DNA of 61,549 nucleotides from Acidobacteriota bacterium. Lineage in GTDB: Bacteria; Acidobacteriota; Vicinamibacteria; Vicinamibacterales; UBA2999. Within the stretch, counting starts at the first letter, position 1. The number at the start of each line of letters is the position of its first letter. Positions 1-9,407 of this stretch are shown here, piece after piece. A program made the translations under genes and the position numbers. The notes under the pieces are model-generated. The model searched no databases. It was not told where the DNA came from and saw nothing but the letters and a program-made list of their open reading frames with translations. The stretch is taken from the NCBI GenBank assembly GCA_963169195.1, contig CAUJDN010000135.1, forward strand, positions 1 through 61,549, read 5' to 3'.

Positions 1-45
1 GAGAAGCGGGAGACGCGGTGTCGTTCGTCCACCCGGCTCCTCACG

Positions 46-112
46 TTCTGCCTTCTGCCTTCTGCCTTCTCACTTCTCACTTCTCACTTCTCACTTCTCA
101 CTTCTCACTTCC
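46..112. repeat. Heptamer tandem array (CCTTCTG then CACTTCT units)
   Basis: About three CCTTCTG units pass into about six CACTTCT units. The array lies about 40 bp upstream of the first exporter gene. The strand that would be mRNA-like for that gene is pyrimidine-rich, as in most other arrays of this window. No coding capacity is apparent. Confidence 0.85.
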
Positions 113-151
113 CTCTTCGCAACCCCACCCGTCCCCCGGGGGTCATACGAT

Positions 152-901
152 ATGGGTATGCCCCTCCTGTCCGCCACCGACCTCGCCAAGACCTATACGG
201 GCGGCACGGCGAGGGTCCACGCGCTCGCCGGGGTCTCGTTTGCCCTGGAGGCCGGGGATTTCGTCGCGCTCATGGGGCCGTCGGGCTGCGGCAAGTCCAC
301 CCTGCTGCACCTCTGCGGCGCGATGGATCGGCCCACGTCCGGGCGGGTCGTCCTCGAGGGCCGCCCCCTCGCGGAGCTGACCGACGACGCGTTGACGAGG
401 CTGCGCCGGGATCGGATTGGCTTCGTGTTCCAGTTCTTCAACCTGCTGCCGACCCTCACCCTGGGCGACAACATCGCACTGCCCTGCCTGCTGGGCGGCA
501 TGCGGGCCGCGGAAGCCGAGGCGCGCGCGGCGCGGCTCGCCGAACGCGTGGGCATCGGCCCCCGCCTGCGGCACTACCCGCAGGAGGTCTCCGGCGGCGA
601 GATGCAGCGCGCTGCCATCGCGCGGGCGCTGGTGCACGAGCCGGCGCTGCTGGTGGCCGACGAGCCCACCGGCAACCTCGATTCCGAGAACGGCGCGCGG
701 GTGCTGGCGCTGCTGGCCGAGCTGAACCGCGACATGGGCATCACCATCCTGCTGGCCACCCACGCGCAGGAGGTGGCGGCCGCCGCCGGCCGCGTGATGC
801 GGATGAAGGACGGCCGCTTCGTCTCGGCGGAATCTGCGCCATCGGCTCCCGGCGCGATGGCCCTCCCGCTTCCCGGCGCCAATGCAGTCCCGTCTGTTTG
901 A
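152..901 (+). CDS. ABC transporter ATP-binding protein, LolD/MacB/AttE type
   Basis: Nucleotide-binding subunit of a MacB/LolD-class mechanotransmission ABC system, which uses ATP in the cytoplasm to drive a periplasm-facing permease. Walker A is GPSGCGKST (residues 42-50), the signature is SGGEMQR (near residue 147) and Walker B is LLVADEPTG, followed by the NLDSENG D-loop. The 249-residue length is normal for the class. It overlaps the permease gene by 20 bp, and a lipocalin-fold protein follows, the order seen in AttEFGH systems. A -10-like TACGAT at 146-151 abuts the annotated ATG. A leaderless transcript beginning at the second ATG (158, MPLLS) is therefore plausible, and 158 may be the true start. 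The domain assignment is secure; the exported substrate is unknown. Confidence 0.92.
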   Translation: MGMPLLSATDLAKTYTGGTARVHALAGVSFALEAGDFVALMGPSGCGKSTLLHLCGAMDRPTSGRVVLEGRPLAELTDDALTRLRRDRIGFVFQFFNLLPTLTLGDNIALPCLLGGMRAAEAEARAARLAERVGIGPRLRHYPQEVSGGEMQRAAIARALVHEPALLVADEPTGNLDSENGARVLALLAELNRDMGITILLATHAQEVAAAAGRVMRMKDGRFVSAESAPSAPGAMALPLPGANAVPSV

Positions 902-3545
902 GCAGTTCATCCTCCGCCGCATGGCGCAGGAGCGGGCACGCACGCTCACCACCGTCGTGGGCATCGCGCTCGGCATCGCCGTCGTCCTCGCCATCCAGCT
1001 GACCAACGCCAGCTCGGTGCGCGGGTTCGAGACGGCGCTCGCGTCGGTGGCCGGCCGCACGTCGATCGAAATCGTCGGGACGGGCGGGATCGACGAGATG
1101 CGGCTGCCGGATCTCGGATGGCTGCGCGCGTTCGGCACCATGTCGCCCGTCATCGAGGGCGAGATGGCCATCGTCGGCGGTGGCCAGGCTGCACCAGGCC
1201 CGGGAGCGCCCACGCCCTCGACGCGAGCGGGAGCGGGATTCAGGGCGCCTCGCACCGAGGCGGTGAAGGTGCTGGGGGTCGACATCCTCCAGGACCTGAC
1301 CGTTCGCGACTATCTCGGCGTCGAGGTGGAGACGCCGCAGCAGTTCCTGGAGCTGCTCACGAGCCCCCGCGCCATCGTGATCACGGAGAAGCTGGCGCGG
1401 CGCCGCGGGTACGCGCTGGGCGACGAGCTGCCGCTGATGGCCGGCGATCGCGTGAACACGTTCGTCGTCCGCGGCCTGCTGAAGGACGAAGGGCCGGCAA
1501 AGGTGATGGACGGCAGCTTCGTGCTGATGGACATCGCGGCCGCGCAACTGGCGTTCGATCGGCTCGGGCGCGTCGATCGGCTGGATGTCCAGCTGCGCGG
1601 CGACGGCCGCGCGGCTGGCGAGGCGACGGCGAACGCCCCGGGATCCGCCGAGATCGACGCGGCCCTGGCCGCCATTTCGGCGCGGCTGCCCGCGGGGCTC
1701 ACCGCCCAGCGGCCGTCGCGGCGGGGCGAGCAGGTGGAACGCATGCTGGCCGCCTTCCACCTGAACCTCACCGCGCTGTCGTGGGTGGCGCTGGTCGTCG
1801 GGCTGTTTCTCGTCTACAACACGGTCACCATCTCGGTCATCGCACGGCGCGAGGAGATTGGCATGCTGCGCGCCCTGGGCGTGACGCGGCGGCAGGTACT
1901 GGGGCTCTTCCTCGGCGAAGCCGCCGTCCTCGGCCTGGCGGGGACGCTCCTCGGCATCGGCCTCGGCCGCGTGCTGGCGGATGCGGCCGTGGGGCTCACG
2001 CGCTCGACGGTCAGCACGCTCTACATCGCCACGGCGGCCTCGACGCCGGCGCTGGCCGGCTGGCACGTCGGGCTGGCCTTCGCCATCGGCGTGCCGCTGT
2101 CGCTCCTCGCCGCTTCGCTGCCGTCGCTCGAGGCGAGCCGCGTGCCGCCAACGGCGGCCATGCGCGGCAGCGATCGGCTGGCGTCGCGCGTGCGCCTGCG
2201 CGCGGCGGCGCTCGTCGCGCCGGCGCTGGTCCTGCTCGTCGCGCTCGCCCTCGCGCGGCTGGGCCCGGTGGACGGACGGCCGTTGTTCGGCTACGCCGCG
2301 TCGTTGGCCACCATCATCGGCGCGTCGCTGCTGGTGCCGGCCTTCATCCACGTACTGGCTCGCAGCCTCGCCGGCCCCCTTCGCCGCCTCCTCGGGGTGG
2401 AAGGGCTGCTGGCCCACGCCAACCTGGCCGCTGCCATCCCGCGGCTGTCCATCTCGGTGGCGGCACTCGCCGTGAGCCTGTCGATGATGGTGGCCGTGGC
2501 CGTGATGATCGGGAGCTTCCGCGACACGGTGGCGTACTGGGTGGGCCAGACCCTTCAGGCCGACCTCTTCATCGGCCCCGGCCTGCAGCCGACGGTGGGC
2601 TCGGAGCAGACCCTCTCGGCGCCCGTCATCGCGGCCGTCGAGACGCACCCGGGCGTGGACGCGGTGGACTCGTTCCGCAACATCGACCTCGTCTACAACG
2701 GGAACCTCGTCGTGCTCGGCGCCGGCAACTTCGCGCTCGTGCTCTCGCACGGCTCGCTGCTCTTCAAGGCGCCGGCGGACGGGCGCGAGGCGCTCAGGCG
2801 CGCCATCGGCACCGAGTCGGTGGTGGTCTCCGAGGCGTTCGCCAACAAGTACGGCACCCGCCCAGGCGACACGCTCACCCTGCAGACGCCACAGGGCGCG
2901 CGGCCCTTCGCGGTGGCGGCCGTCTACTACGACTACGCCGTGGACCGTGGCGTCATCGTCATGGATCGCGGCACGTTCCGGCGCTACTTCGGGGACCTCA
3001 CCCCCAGCGGCCTCGCGGCCTACCTGAAGCCGGGCTTCGAGCCGGAGCGCGTGCGGTCGGAGATCCTCTCGGGGCTGGACGAGGGCCACCGCGCATTCAT
3101 CTACACCAACCGCGACCTGCGCGCCGAGGTGCTCCGCATCTTCGACAGCACGTTCGCCATCACCTACGCCCTCGAGATCATCGCCATCGTCGTGGCCATG
3201 CTCGGCGTGGCGGCGACGCTGCTGACGCTGGTCCTCGAGCGGCAGCGGGACCTCTCGATGCTGCGGCTCATCGGCGCGGCCCGCCGCCAGGTGCGCCGCG
3301 TCATCGTCATCGAGGCGGCGCTCATCGGCGCGGCGAGCCAGGCCATCGGGCTCGTCGTCGGCCTCGCCCTGTCGGTGCTGCTGGTGTACGTCATCAACGT
3401 GCAGAGCTTCGGATGGACGATCCAGTTCCGTGTGCCGGTCACATTCCTGGCCCAGGTGTCGATCGCGGTGGTCGTCGCCACGGCCGTGGCCGGCATCTAC
3501 CCGGCGCGCCGCGCGACGGCGCTGGTGGTGGGACAGGATGAATAG
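882..3545 (+). CDS. FtsX-like ABC transporter permease (fused AttF/AttG type)
   Basis: Inner-membrane permease of the exporter, 887 residues. There is an N-terminal membrane segment near residues 20-40, then a periplasmic MacB-like domain. A first FtsX domain follows around residues 295-420, containing the motif [19 protein letters not shown]. After a central membrane block and a second periplasmic domain, a second FtsX domain ends the protein (about 765-885, motif [20 protein letters not shown]). Two FtsX units in one chain are the expected arrangement of this family. The start overlaps the ATPase gene, and the stop overlaps the next gene's ATG (3538), so the three genes are probably translationally coupled. 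Such permeases move lipoproteins, lipids or peptides out of the membrane rather than importing solutes; the substrate cannot be read here. Confidence 0.9.
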   Translation: MQSRLFEQFILRRMAQERARTLTTVVGIALGIAVVLAIQLTNASSVRGFETALASVAGRTSIEIVGTGGIDEMRLPDLGWLRAFGTMSPVIEGEMAIVGGGQAAPGPGAPTPSTRAGAGFRAPRTEAVKVLGVDILQDLTVRDYLGVEVETPQQFLELLTSPRAIVITEKLARRRGYALGDELPLMAGDRVNTFVVRGLLKDEGPAKVMDGSFVLMDIAAAQLAFDRLGRVDRLDVQLRGDGRAAGEATANAPGSAEIDAALAAISARLPAGLTAQRPSRRGEQVERMLAAFHLNLTALSWVALVVGLFLVYNTVTISVIARREEIGMLRALGVTRRQVLGLFLGEAAVLGLAGTLLGIGLGRVLADAAVGLTRSTVSTLYIATAASTPALAGWHVGLAFAIGVPLSLLAASLPSLEASRVPPTAAMRGSDRLASRVRLRAAALVAPALVLLVALALARLGPVDGRPLFGYAASLATIIGASLLVPAFIHVLARSLAGPLRRLLGVEGLLAHANLAAAIPRLSISVAALAVSLSMMVAVAVMIGSFRDTVAYWVGQTLQADLFIGPGLQPTVGSEQTLSAPVIAAVETHPGVDAVDSFRNIDLVYNGNLVVLGAGNFALVLSHGSLLFKAPADGREALRRAIGTESVVVSEAFANKYGTRPGDTLTLQTPQGARPFAVAAVYYDYAVDRGVIVMDRGTFRRYFGDLTPSGLAAYLKPGFEPERVRSEILSGLDEGHRAFIYTNRDLRAEVLRIFDSTFAITYALEIIAIVVAMLGVAATLLTLVLERQRDLSMLRLIGAARRQVRRVIVIEAALIGAASQAIGLVVGLALSVLLVYVINVQSFGWTIQFRVPVTFLAQVSIAVVVATAVAGIYPARRATALVVGQDE

Positions 3546-4680
3546 GGAGGTACGGGTGCGGCCGGGTGCGGGCGGGTGCGCACAAGGACGGCGGCGCCAG
3601 CTCGTGGTCGTCCTCGTCCTGGCCCTTTCCACCATCCTCTCCGCCGCCGACTGGCGCGAGGCGGCCGCCGGGTATCGCTTCGCGTTCCCTCACGATCACG
3701 CCAGCCACCCCGACTACAAGATCGAGTGGTGGTACTACACCGGCAACGTCGAGACGTCGGCGGGACGGCGGTTCGGTTACCAGGTGACGTTCTTCCGCGT
3801 GGGCGTGGTCGCGGCGCCGGAGAACCCGTCGCGGTGGGCCGTGCGCGACCTCCACATGGCGCACCTGGCCGTCAGCGATCCCGAAGGCGCACGGTACCGC
3901 TTCGATGAGAAGCTCACGCGCGGCGGGCCCGGCCTTTCGGGTGCCGCGACGGACCGCTACCGGGTCTGGAACGAGGACTGGTCGGCCTCGCTGGACGACC
4001 AGGGCCGCCATGTGATCAGGGCCGCGAGCGATCGCGCCGGCGTGGATCTGGTGCTCTCCGAGGGGAAGGCGCCGGCCATCAACGGCATCGACGGCATCTC
4101 GCAGAAGGGCGCGCAGGCCGGCAACGCCTCCCACTACTACTCCCTCACGCGCATGCCCACGCGTGGCGTCGTCACCATCGATGGCGAGCGATTCGAGGTC
4201 AGCGGCGAGAGCTGGATGGACCACGAATTCGGCACGAGCTTCCTCGAGCGCGAGCAGCAGGGATGGGACTGGCTGTCCCTGCAGCTCTCGGACGGGCGCG
4301 AGCTGATGCTCTACCAGCTGCGCCGCTCCGACGGCACGCGCGATCCGCGGTCGAGCGGGACGCTCGTGGACACCGCGGGCCGCACGACGCACCTGTCCGC
4401 CGCCGACTTCACGCTGGCGCCGACGGGACAGACCTTCAGGGCCCCCTCGGGCGCAACCTATCCCATCGGCTGGACCATCGCGGTGGCCGGACTGGGCCTG
4501 GACCTCCGCATCTCCACGCCGATGGAGAACCAGGAACTCTTCACCCGTGGCGCCGGCATCGCATACTGGGAGGGCCTGGTGGACGTGGCTGGCACGTCCC
4601 GCGGCGCCCGCCTCACCGGCCGCGGCTATCTCGAGATGACGGGGTACAAGGGAAGCCTCGGGAGGGTGATGACTCAGTAA
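3538..4680 (+). CDS. Secreted lipocalin-like protein, AttH/CrtC (carotenoid 1,2-hydratase) fold
   Basis: An exported 380-residue protein. The ATG at 3538 overlaps the permease stop by 8 bp. It gives a basic N-terminus plus hydrophobic stretch (QLVVVLVLALSTILSA), which is a signal peptide. An upstream in-frame start at 3430 would lie deep inside the permease gene and is disfavoured. The mature part opens with the family hallmark KIEWWYYTGN and contains SWMDHEFGTS and GWDWLSLQLSDG, typical of AttH-like lipocalins (COG5621, 'predicted secreted hydrolase'). AttH proteins are encoded beside AttEFG ABC exporters, exactly the context here, which suggests a periplasmic or outer-leaflet lipophilic-ligand handler. 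Enzymatic activity is not established for the family. Family call firm, function inferred. Confidence 0.85.
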   Translation: MNREVRVRPGAGGCAQGRRRQLVVVLVLALSTILSAADWREAAAGYRFAFPHDHASHPDYKIEWWYYTGNVETSAGRRFGYQVTFFRVGVVAAPENPSRWAVRDLHMAHLAVSDPEGARYRFDEKLTRGGPGLSGAATDRYRVWNEDWSASLDDQGRHVIRAASDRAGVDLVLSEGKAPAINGIDGISQKGAQAGNASHYYSLTRMPTRGVVTIDGERFEVSGESWMDHEFGTSFLEREQQGWDWLSLQLSDGRELMLYQLRRSDGTRDPRSSGTLVDTAGRTTHLSAADFTLAPTGQTFRAPSGATYPIGWTIAVAGLGLDLRISTPMENQELFTRGAGIAYWEGLVDVAGTSRGARLTGRGYLEMTGYKGSLGRVMTQ

Positions 4681-4690
4681 GCGTTCCCCC

Positions 4691-4721
4691 GACAACCGAC
4701 TCCCGACTTCCGACTCCCGAA
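4691..4721. repeat. C-rich degenerate array (CGACTCC-like units)
   Basis: Repeats of CGACTCC and CGACTTC lie directly before the ATG at 4728. Related text occurs before 43797 and, in the opposite orientation, before ybaB. It is C-rich on the sense strand of the downstream gene and leaves little room for a Shine-Dalgarno sequence. Confidence 0.65.
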
Positions 4722-4727
4722 ACGATC

Positions 4728-5753
4728 ATGAAGGTACTCACGATCGGCGCCGGCATCGCCGGGCTCACCGCGGCCAGGCGGCTGCAGGAGAACGGGCACG
4801 CCGTCACGGTGCTCGACAAGGGCCGCGCGCCGGGCGGCCGCATGGCGACGCGCCGCGTGCTGAACGGGGACGCGGACCGCCCCGAGCTGGCCGAGCTCGC
4901 GTTCGACCACGGCGCCCAGTACTGCACGGTGCGCGACGCGCGCTTCGCGCGTGAAGTCGAGGAGTGGCACAAGGCGCGTGCGGCGCAGCCCTGGCACGGC
5001 AAGCTGGCGGCCTTCGACAGCGAGGGACGCGAGCCGGTGGACGACGGCCATGCCCGCTGGGTGGGCGTTCCAGGCATGAGCGCCATCGCCCGTCACCTCG
5101 CCCGTGGCCTGGACGTCCTGTGCAACGCACGCGTCACGGCCCTCGATCTCGATTCCGGGCCCGGCGCGTCCGCGTGGCACGCGTCACTCGCCGACGGGCG
5201 AACCATCGGCCCCTTCGATACCGTCGTCGCGTCGCTGCCCGCGCCGCAGGCCGTGCCGCTCGTGGCGGCATCCCCGACCCTCTCGCGCGCCGTGGGTGCG
5301 GTCCGCATGCACCCGTGCTGGGCCGTAATGGTCGCCTTCGACGACCGCGTGGCCACGCCCTTCGACGCCGCCTTCGTCACCGCGAGCCCGCTCGGCTGGC
5401 TGGCCCGCGACCGCTCGAAGCCGCAGCGCGGCCTGGCCGAGACCTGGGTCCTGCACGCCAGCGCCGACTGGAGCGCCGCGCACCTGGACGACGATGCGGA
5501 CGTCGTCGGGCCGTTCCTGTTGAATGCCTTTGCGGACCTCGTACGGGCTCGATTGCCACTGCCCGTGCACCTCGCGGCGCACCGGTGGCGGTATGCGTGC
5601 GGCCATCCGCCGGCCCATCACGGCGCGCTCGTCGATGCCGACCTGCGGCTGGCGGCCTGCGGCGACTGGTGCGCCGGCAACCGCATCGAGGGCGCGTTCC
5701 TGAGCGGGTTGGCCGCGGCGGATGCGCTGCTCGCGCAGCGTGAAGGGAGGTGA
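4728..5753 (+). CDS. Renalase-like FAD-dependent oxidoreductase
   Basis: Predicted cytosolic flavoprotein of the renalase/amine-oxidase superfamily, 341 residues. The N-terminus has a Rossmann FAD site, TIGAGIAGLTAARRL (residues 5-19), followed by an acidic strand end (VLDKG) and the GGRMATRR dinucleotide-binding loop. HGAQYCTVRD is typical of renalase-like proteins. The C-terminal CGDWCAGNRIEGAFLSGLAAADAL is the second FAD-contact motif, with a helix running to the end. The start was chosen at 4728 because upstream codons in this frame lie inside the previous gene. No neighbour suggests a pathway. Bacterial renalases oxidise isomeric dihydronicotinamide forms, but that substrate is only a family-level guess. 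Confidence 0.85.
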   Translation: MKVLTIGAGIAGLTAARRLQENGHAVTVLDKGRAPGGRMATRRVLNGDADRPELAELAFDHGAQYCTVRDARFAREVEEWHKARAAQPWHGKLAAFDSEGREPVDDGHARWVGVPGMSAIARHLARGLDVLCNARVTALDLDSGPGASAWHASLADGRTIGPFDTVVASLPAPQAVPLVAASPTLSRAVGAVRMHPCWAVMVAFDDRVATPFDAAFVTASPLGWLARDRSKPQRGLAETWVLHASADWSAAHLDDDADVVGPFLLNAFADLVRARLPLPVHLAAHRWRYACGHPPAHHGALVDADLRLAACGDWCAGNRIEGAFLSGLAAADALLAQREGR

Positions 5754-5760
5754 GAAGTGT

Positions 5761-6402
5761 TCACGCTGCCGGCTTCGGCCTTCGCGTTCGGCGGCCGACG
5801 CGCCCGCGATCGCCACCGGTCCAGTACATCTGCACCAGCGTGCCCGCGGCGCCCAGCGCCAGCCACACCCACGGCAGCCAGCCCTGGCCCGGAGCGGGAT
5901 TCATCGGGTAGGCCACCCAGATGTCACCCTCGGACGCGGCTCTGAGCGCGGTGGAATCCCCCATGAGTGTCGTGAGCCCCACGAGGAACGTCCACGCCCC
6001 GCCAAACGCGGTGGCGAGGATGATGACGTAGCGCTGCAGCCACGTGGCCAGCAGCGCGCCGGCGATGGAGAGCAGGATGACGGCGATGGGGTGCGGATCG
6101 CCCTGGATGCGCGTCCAGAGCAGGTTGGCCGCGAGGGCGCCGATCCCCGCGCCAATGAGCGCCACGCCGACGAAGTAGCCCGCCAGCAGCACGAACGCGC
6201 CCGCGAGCCCGCCGATGAGAGCGGAAACGACCATGAGCGTGGTGTCGGAGGCGCCGAAGACGGAGCTGGCCAGCAGCGCGCCAAGGATGAGCCCGAACAC
6301 GGCCAGCACCACCTTGAACAGGCGGTAGCCGAAGAGGCACGACAGCAGCCCGCCCGCGACGAGAACCGCGGCGGCCGGAACTTGGTACGCGACAGGAAGC
6401 AT
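5761..6402 (-). CDS. Polytopic membrane protein, DUF4203/TMEM198-like
   Basis: A 213-residue integral membrane protein with about seven hydrophobic segments. Glycine-rich, small-residue helices dominate (GYRLFKVVLAVFGLILGALL, ALIGAGIGALAANLL), as in DUF4203/TMEM198-type domains. The basic C-terminal tail (GRVGRRTRRPKPAA) probably lies in the cytoplasm. It converges with the flavoprotein gene (7 bp between stops) and starts 75 bp after the recR stop. An extended -10, TGCTAAGAT, lies 25 bp upstream of its ATG, so it is likely transcribed separately from recR. The function of the family in bacteria is not known to me. Confidence 0.75.
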   Translation of the reverse strand: MLPVAYQVPAAAVLVAGGLLSCLFGYRLFKVVLAVFGLILGALLASSVFGASDTTLMVVSALIGGLAGAFVLLAGYFVGVALIGAGIGALAANLLWTRIQGDPHPIAVILLSIAGALLATWLQRYVIILATAFGGAWTFLVGLTTLMGDSTALRAASEGDIWVAYPMNPAPGQGWLPWVWLALGAAGTLVQMYWTGGDRGRVGRRTRRPKPAA

Positions 6403-6426
6403 GGGCCAGGGGGGTGGCTGGGAGGG

Positions 6427-6435
6427 ATCTTAGCA
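6427..6435 (-). promoter_or_regulatory. Extended -10 promoter element TGCTAAGAT
   Basis: On the minus strand TGC is followed by TAAGAT, about 18 nt before the expected +1-to-ATG region of the DUF4203-like gene (ATG at 6402). The same TGCTANNNT form precedes ffs, asd and the synthase gene. No convincing -35 is visible. Confidence 0.45.
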
Positions 6436-6476
6436 CCGGGCGCGCAGGCGCCGAGGCCCACCGCGCGAAGCGCGGC

Positions 6477-7070
6477 CTATAGCTCCCGCCGCCCTTCCAG
6501 CGCACGGGTCATCGTCAGGTCGTCCGCGTAGTCGATGTCGCTGCCCACGGGGATGCCCATCGCGATGCGCGTCACGCGCACGCCGAGCGGCTTCAGCAGG
6601 CGCGCCAGGTAGATGGCCGTGGCCTCGCCCTCCACCGTCGGATTGGTCGCGAGGATGATTTCGTCGACGCCGCCGGAGCCGATGCGGCCCAGCAGGCCCT
6701 TGATCTTGAGGTCGTCCGGCCCCACCCCCGACAGCGGCGAGATGGCCCCCATCAGCACGTGATAGGTCCCGCGGAACCCGCCCGTCTTCTCCACCACGTT
6801 GACGTTCTGGGGCTCCTCGACGACGCAGATGCTGTGGCGATCGCGCGATGCGTCCGCGCAGATCGGGCACGGGTCCACGTCGGTGATGTTGTTGCAGATG
6901 GTGCAGTAGGTCACGCGGTCCTTCACCTGCCGGATGGCCTCGCACAGCCGCTCCGCCTCCTCGCGGGGCGTCCGCAGGACGTGAAACGCCAGGCGCTGCG
7001 CGCTCTTGCTCCCGATGCCGGGAAGCCGCTTGAACTGATCGATCAGCTGCTGGAGGGATTCGGGGAGCAC
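6477..7070 (-). CDS. recR: Recombination mediator RecR
   Basis: RecR of the RecFOR pathway, which loads RecA on gapped DNA in the cytoplasm. 197 residues, normal length. An N-terminal helix-hairpin-helix region ([17 protein letters not shown]) is followed by a four-cysteine zinc finger ([16 protein letters not shown]) and a Toprim domain ([17 protein letters not shown]). The C-terminal Walker-B-like hook has the family motif [15 protein letters not shown]. The start codon is GTG at 7070 ([10 protein letters not shown]). Recognition of ribosomes is unclear because a C-rich repeat array begins 6 nt upstream. It is the last gene of the ffs-dnaX-ybaB-recR block, a widely conserved order. Confidence 0.97.
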   Translation of the reverse strand: MLPESLQQLIDQFKRLPGIGSKSAQRLAFHVLRTPREEAERLCEAIRQVKDRVTYCTICNNITDVDPCPICADASRDRHSICVVEEPQNVNVVEKTGGFRGTYHVLMGAISPLSGVGPDDLKIKGLLGRIGSGGVDEIILATNPTVEGEATAIYLARLLKPLGVRVTRIAMGIPVGSDIDYADDLTMTRALEGRREL

Positions 7071-7075
7071 GGGAC

Positions 7076-7182
7076 TCGGGTTCTGGGGTTCTGGGGTTCT
7101 GGAGGTTCTGGAGGTTCTGGGGTTCTGAGGTTCTGGGGTTCTGGAGGTTCTGGGGTTCTGGGGTTCTGGGGTTCTGGGGTTC
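7076..7182. repeat. Octamer/nonamer array GGGGTTCT / GGAGGTTCT
   Basis: About twelve units of GGGGTTCT interspersed with GGAGGTTCT fill the whole space between ybaB and recR. The array begins 6 nt from the recR GTG and reaches the ybaB stop codon. The G-rich strand is the template strand for recR, so the mRNA would carry CCCCAGAA repeats. The runs of four G spaced by four bases could form G-quadruplexes. Confidence 0.9.
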
Positions 7183-7481
7183 TACAGGCGCGGGAGGCCG
7201 AGGCCGGACATCATGCCGCCCATGGTGCGTTTCAGTTCGTCGTCCACCTTGCGATGGGCGTCGTTCACGGCCGCGACGATCAGGTCCTGCAGCATGCCCA
7301 CCTCGTCCTTCGAGACGACGTCGGGGTCGAGGCGGAGCGAGAGGACGTGCTTGTGGCCATTGACGACCACGGTGACCATGCCGCCGCCGGACGTCGCCTC
7401 GACGCGCATGTCGGTCATCTGCTGCTGCAGGCGCTGCTGCATCTCCTGCGCCTGCTTCATCATGGCCTGGATGTTCATCAT
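7182..7481 (-). CDS. YbaB/EbfC family nucleoid-associated protein
   Basis: Small DNA-binding protein, 99 residues from the ATG at 7481 (MMNIQAMMKQAQEMQQRLQQ). The N-terminal Met/Gln-rich helix, the TSGGGMVTVVVNGHKHVLSLRLDP core and the KVDDELKRTMGGM C-terminal helix are the YbaB/EbfC fold. These proteins act as dimers that bind DNA as tweezers and are generally encoded between dnaX and recR, as here. The open frame continues 71 codons upstream, but that part overlaps dnaX, is Arg/Ser/Pro-rich and has no family similarity, so it was excluded. ATG at 7478 is an equally good start. Confidence 0.95.
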   Translation of the reverse strand: MMNIQAMMKQAQEMQQRLQQQMTDMRVEATSGGGMVTVVVNGHKHVLSLRLDPDVVSKDEVGMLQDLIVAAVNDAHRKVDDELKRTMGGMMSGLGLPRL

Positions 7482-7483
7482 TG

Positions 7484-7543
7484 GTTCCCGTCGCGCCGGC
7501 TCCCGTCGCGACTGCCGGCTCCCGACTCCCGGTTCCCGATCCG
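7484..7543. repeat. CGGCTCCCG/CGACTCCCG degenerate array
   Basis: Repeats of GGCTCCCG, GACTCCCG and GGTTCCCG lie between the dnaX stop and the ybaB start. Unlike the other arrays, here the sense strand of the downstream gene is the G-rich one. Confidence 0.6.
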
Positions 7544-7545
7544 AA

Positions 7546-9276
7546 CTACTCCCCCTGCACCGTGGTCTTCTCGACGGGGAAGACGTCGAGCAGGGTCCGC
7601 ACGGTATCGTGCTCGAGCGCGCTCTGCTGCCGCTCGCCCGACACCGGCGTGGCCCGTGGCTCCGCGGGCGCGGGCGGCGTCGCGGCCGGTGCATCGGTGA
7701 ACACGATGCGCAGGGGCAGGCGGGCGCCGGCGATCTGCTCCACGACGTCCTGGAGCCACGCGCGGTTGTCCTCGCACTGGTGCTTGGGCACCTTCTGGTT
7801 CGGCTGGAAGGCGAAGGTCACGCCCGACGCGTCCGCGTCGATGCGAAACGCCTGCGCCACGACCAGGTTGTAGAACGTGGGCTTGGCCGACCTGAGTTGG
7901 GAGAGCAGGGCGTCGCGATAGTCGCCCGCGGGCCGGGCGCCGGCTCCGTTCCCGGGCGACGCATCCGCGCGGACGGGCGCCGGGGCCGCTGGCGCGGCAG
8001 GCGGCACCCGTGACGGGCCCGGGGGCACGACGTCCCGAGGTGACGGTGAGGGCGCAGCGACGCGGGGTGCCGCGGGAGCCGGCCTCGCGGCCGACGTGCG
8101 CAAAGGCGGGGCGCTCGCGGGCGCACCCTGCCCCCGCAGCACGGCGGCCCCTCCCGCCAGCAACTCGGACAGCGGCGTGAGCCTGCGCAGGTGCATCAGC
8201 CGGAGCAGCGCCATCTCCATGTTGTAGCGGGGCTGATCCGATCCGCGAATCTCCTGCTCGGCCCTGGTGAGCAGGTCGAAGCCGCGCAGCAGATCCTCGC
8301 GCGACCAGCGGTCCACCAGCGCCAGGAGGCGGTCGCGGTCCCCGTCGCCGACCACGTCGGGATCCGACGCGCGCGACGCGTCCACCGAGAGGATGAGCAG
8401 GTCGCGCATGGCGCGCGACAGCTCCCGGCAGAGCAGCCTCAGGTCGTAGCCGCGCTCGATGGCGCGCTCGGTGAGCGCGAAGGCCGCCGGCGCGTCCTCG
8501 GCGACGACGGCATCGAGCATGTCGAGCACGAGATCCCGGCCGACCAGGCCGAGCACGGTGACGACGTCCTCGGTGGTGATGCTGTCGCCGGAGAACGCGC
8601 GCACCTGGTCGAGTGCGCTCAGCGAATCGCGCATGCTGCCCTCGCCCGCGCGCGCCAGCAGCATCAGCGCCTCGTCCGGCGCCTGGATGTGCTCCTGGTC
8701 GGCGATGTAGCGCAGCCGCTCGGCCACCGTCTTCGCGGAGATGGTCCGGAACTCGTGCACCTGCGCGCGCGAGAGCACGGTGTCCGGGATCTTGTGCAGC
8801 TCGGTCGTCGCCATCATGAACACGACGTGCGGCGGCGGCTCCTCGATGGACTTGAGCAGGGCGTTGAACGACGAGGCCGACAGCATGTGCACCTCGTCGA
8901 TGATGAACACCTTGTAGCGGTCGCGGACCGGGGCGATGGCCAGCCCTTCGATGATCACCTCGCGGACGTTGTCCACGCCGGTGTGGGTGGCCGCGTCGAT
9001 TTCGAGGACGTCGATGTCGCGGCCCTCGGCAATCTCGATGCAGGGCTCGCACTCGCCGCACGGCTCGGCCGTGGGGCCCGTCACGCAGTTGAGCGCGCGG
9101 GCCAGGATACGGGCGCAGGTCGTCTTGCCGCACCCGCGCGGGCCCGCGAACACGAATGCCTGGGCGATCCGCTTGCTCCTGAGCGCGTTCCGGAGCGTCT
9201 TCGTCACGGCCTGCTGGCCGAGCACGTCATCGAACCGCTGGGGCCGCCACTTGCGGGCGAGAACCTGATAGGACAT
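7546..9276 (-). CDS. dnaX: DNA polymerase III subunit gamma/tau (DnaX)
   Basis: Clamp-loader ATPase of the replicative polymerase, 576 residues. ATG at 9276 gives MSYQVLARKWRPQRFDDVLG, the classical N-terminus. The open frame upstream runs through the repeat array and the SRP RNA and is not coding. Walker A is GPRGCGKTT, the zinc site has the pattern CVTGPTAEPCGECEPC, Walker B/DEVH is IIDEVHMLS, and sensor 1 follows. Domain III is present around residues 220-370. A Pro/Ala-rich linker then leads to a tau-like C-terminal domain ending at TTVQGE. I saw no obvious slippery site, so only the full-length form is predicted. It lies directly downstream of the SRP RNA and upstream of ybaB and recR. 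Confidence 0.96.
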   Translation of the reverse strand: MSYQVLARKWRPQRFDDVLGQQAVTKTLRNALRSKRIAQAFVFAGPRGCGKTTCARILARALNCVTGPTAEPCGECEPCIEIAEGRDIDVLEIDAATHTGVDNVREVIIEGLAIAPVRDRYKVFIIDEVHMLSASSFNALLKSIEEPPPHVVFMMATTELHKIPDTVLSRAQVHEFRTISAKTVAERLRYIADQEHIQAPDEALMLLARAGEGSMRDSLSALDQVRAFSGDSITTEDVVTVLGLVGRDLVLDMLDAVVAEDAPAAFALTERAIERGYDLRLLCRELSRAMRDLLILSVDASRASDPDVVGDGDRDRLLALVDRWSREDLLRGFDLLTRAEQEIRGSDQPRYNMEMALLRLMHLRRLTPLSELLAGGAAVLRGQGAPASAPPLRTSAARPAPAAPRVAAPSPSPRDVVPPGPSRVPPAAPAAPAPVRADASPGNGAGARPAGDYRDALLSQLRSAKPTFYNLVVAQAFRIDADASGVTFAFQPNQKVPKHQCEDNRAWLQDVVEQIAGARLPLRIVFTDAPAATPPAPAEPRATPVSGERQQSALEHDTVRTLLDVFPVEKTTVQGE

Positions 9277-9290
9277 GGACGGCGGGCTGA

Positions 9291-9396
9291 GGGTTCGGGG
9301 GTTCGGAGGTTCTGGGGTTCTGGGGTTCTGGGGTTCTGGGGTTCGGAGGTTCTGGGGTTCGGAGGTTCGGAGGTTCGGAGGTTCGGAGGTTCTCGG
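9291..9396. repeat. GGGGTTCT / GGAGGTTC array upstream of dnaX
   Basis: About a dozen 8-9 bp units fill the space between the SRP RNA and the dnaX ATG. Units switch from GGGGTTCT to GGAGGTTC near the RNA gene. The G-rich strand is the dnaX template, with the same polarity as the array before recR. Confidence 0.9.
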
Positions 9397-9407
9397 GCTG
9401 TCCAAAC

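Noticed and set aside
741..3635. 964-codon minus-strand frame opposite the ABC permease
   Set aside because: No motifs; the plus strand has FtsX domains with good operon spacing.
7076..7182. Repeat arrays considered as CRISPR
   Set aside because: Units are 7-9 bp head-to-tail without unique spacers, and no cas genes are nearby.
7482..7694. 71-codon N-terminal extension of YbaB
   Set aside because: It overlaps the end of dnaX, is Arg/Ser/Pro-rich and has no counterpart in the family.
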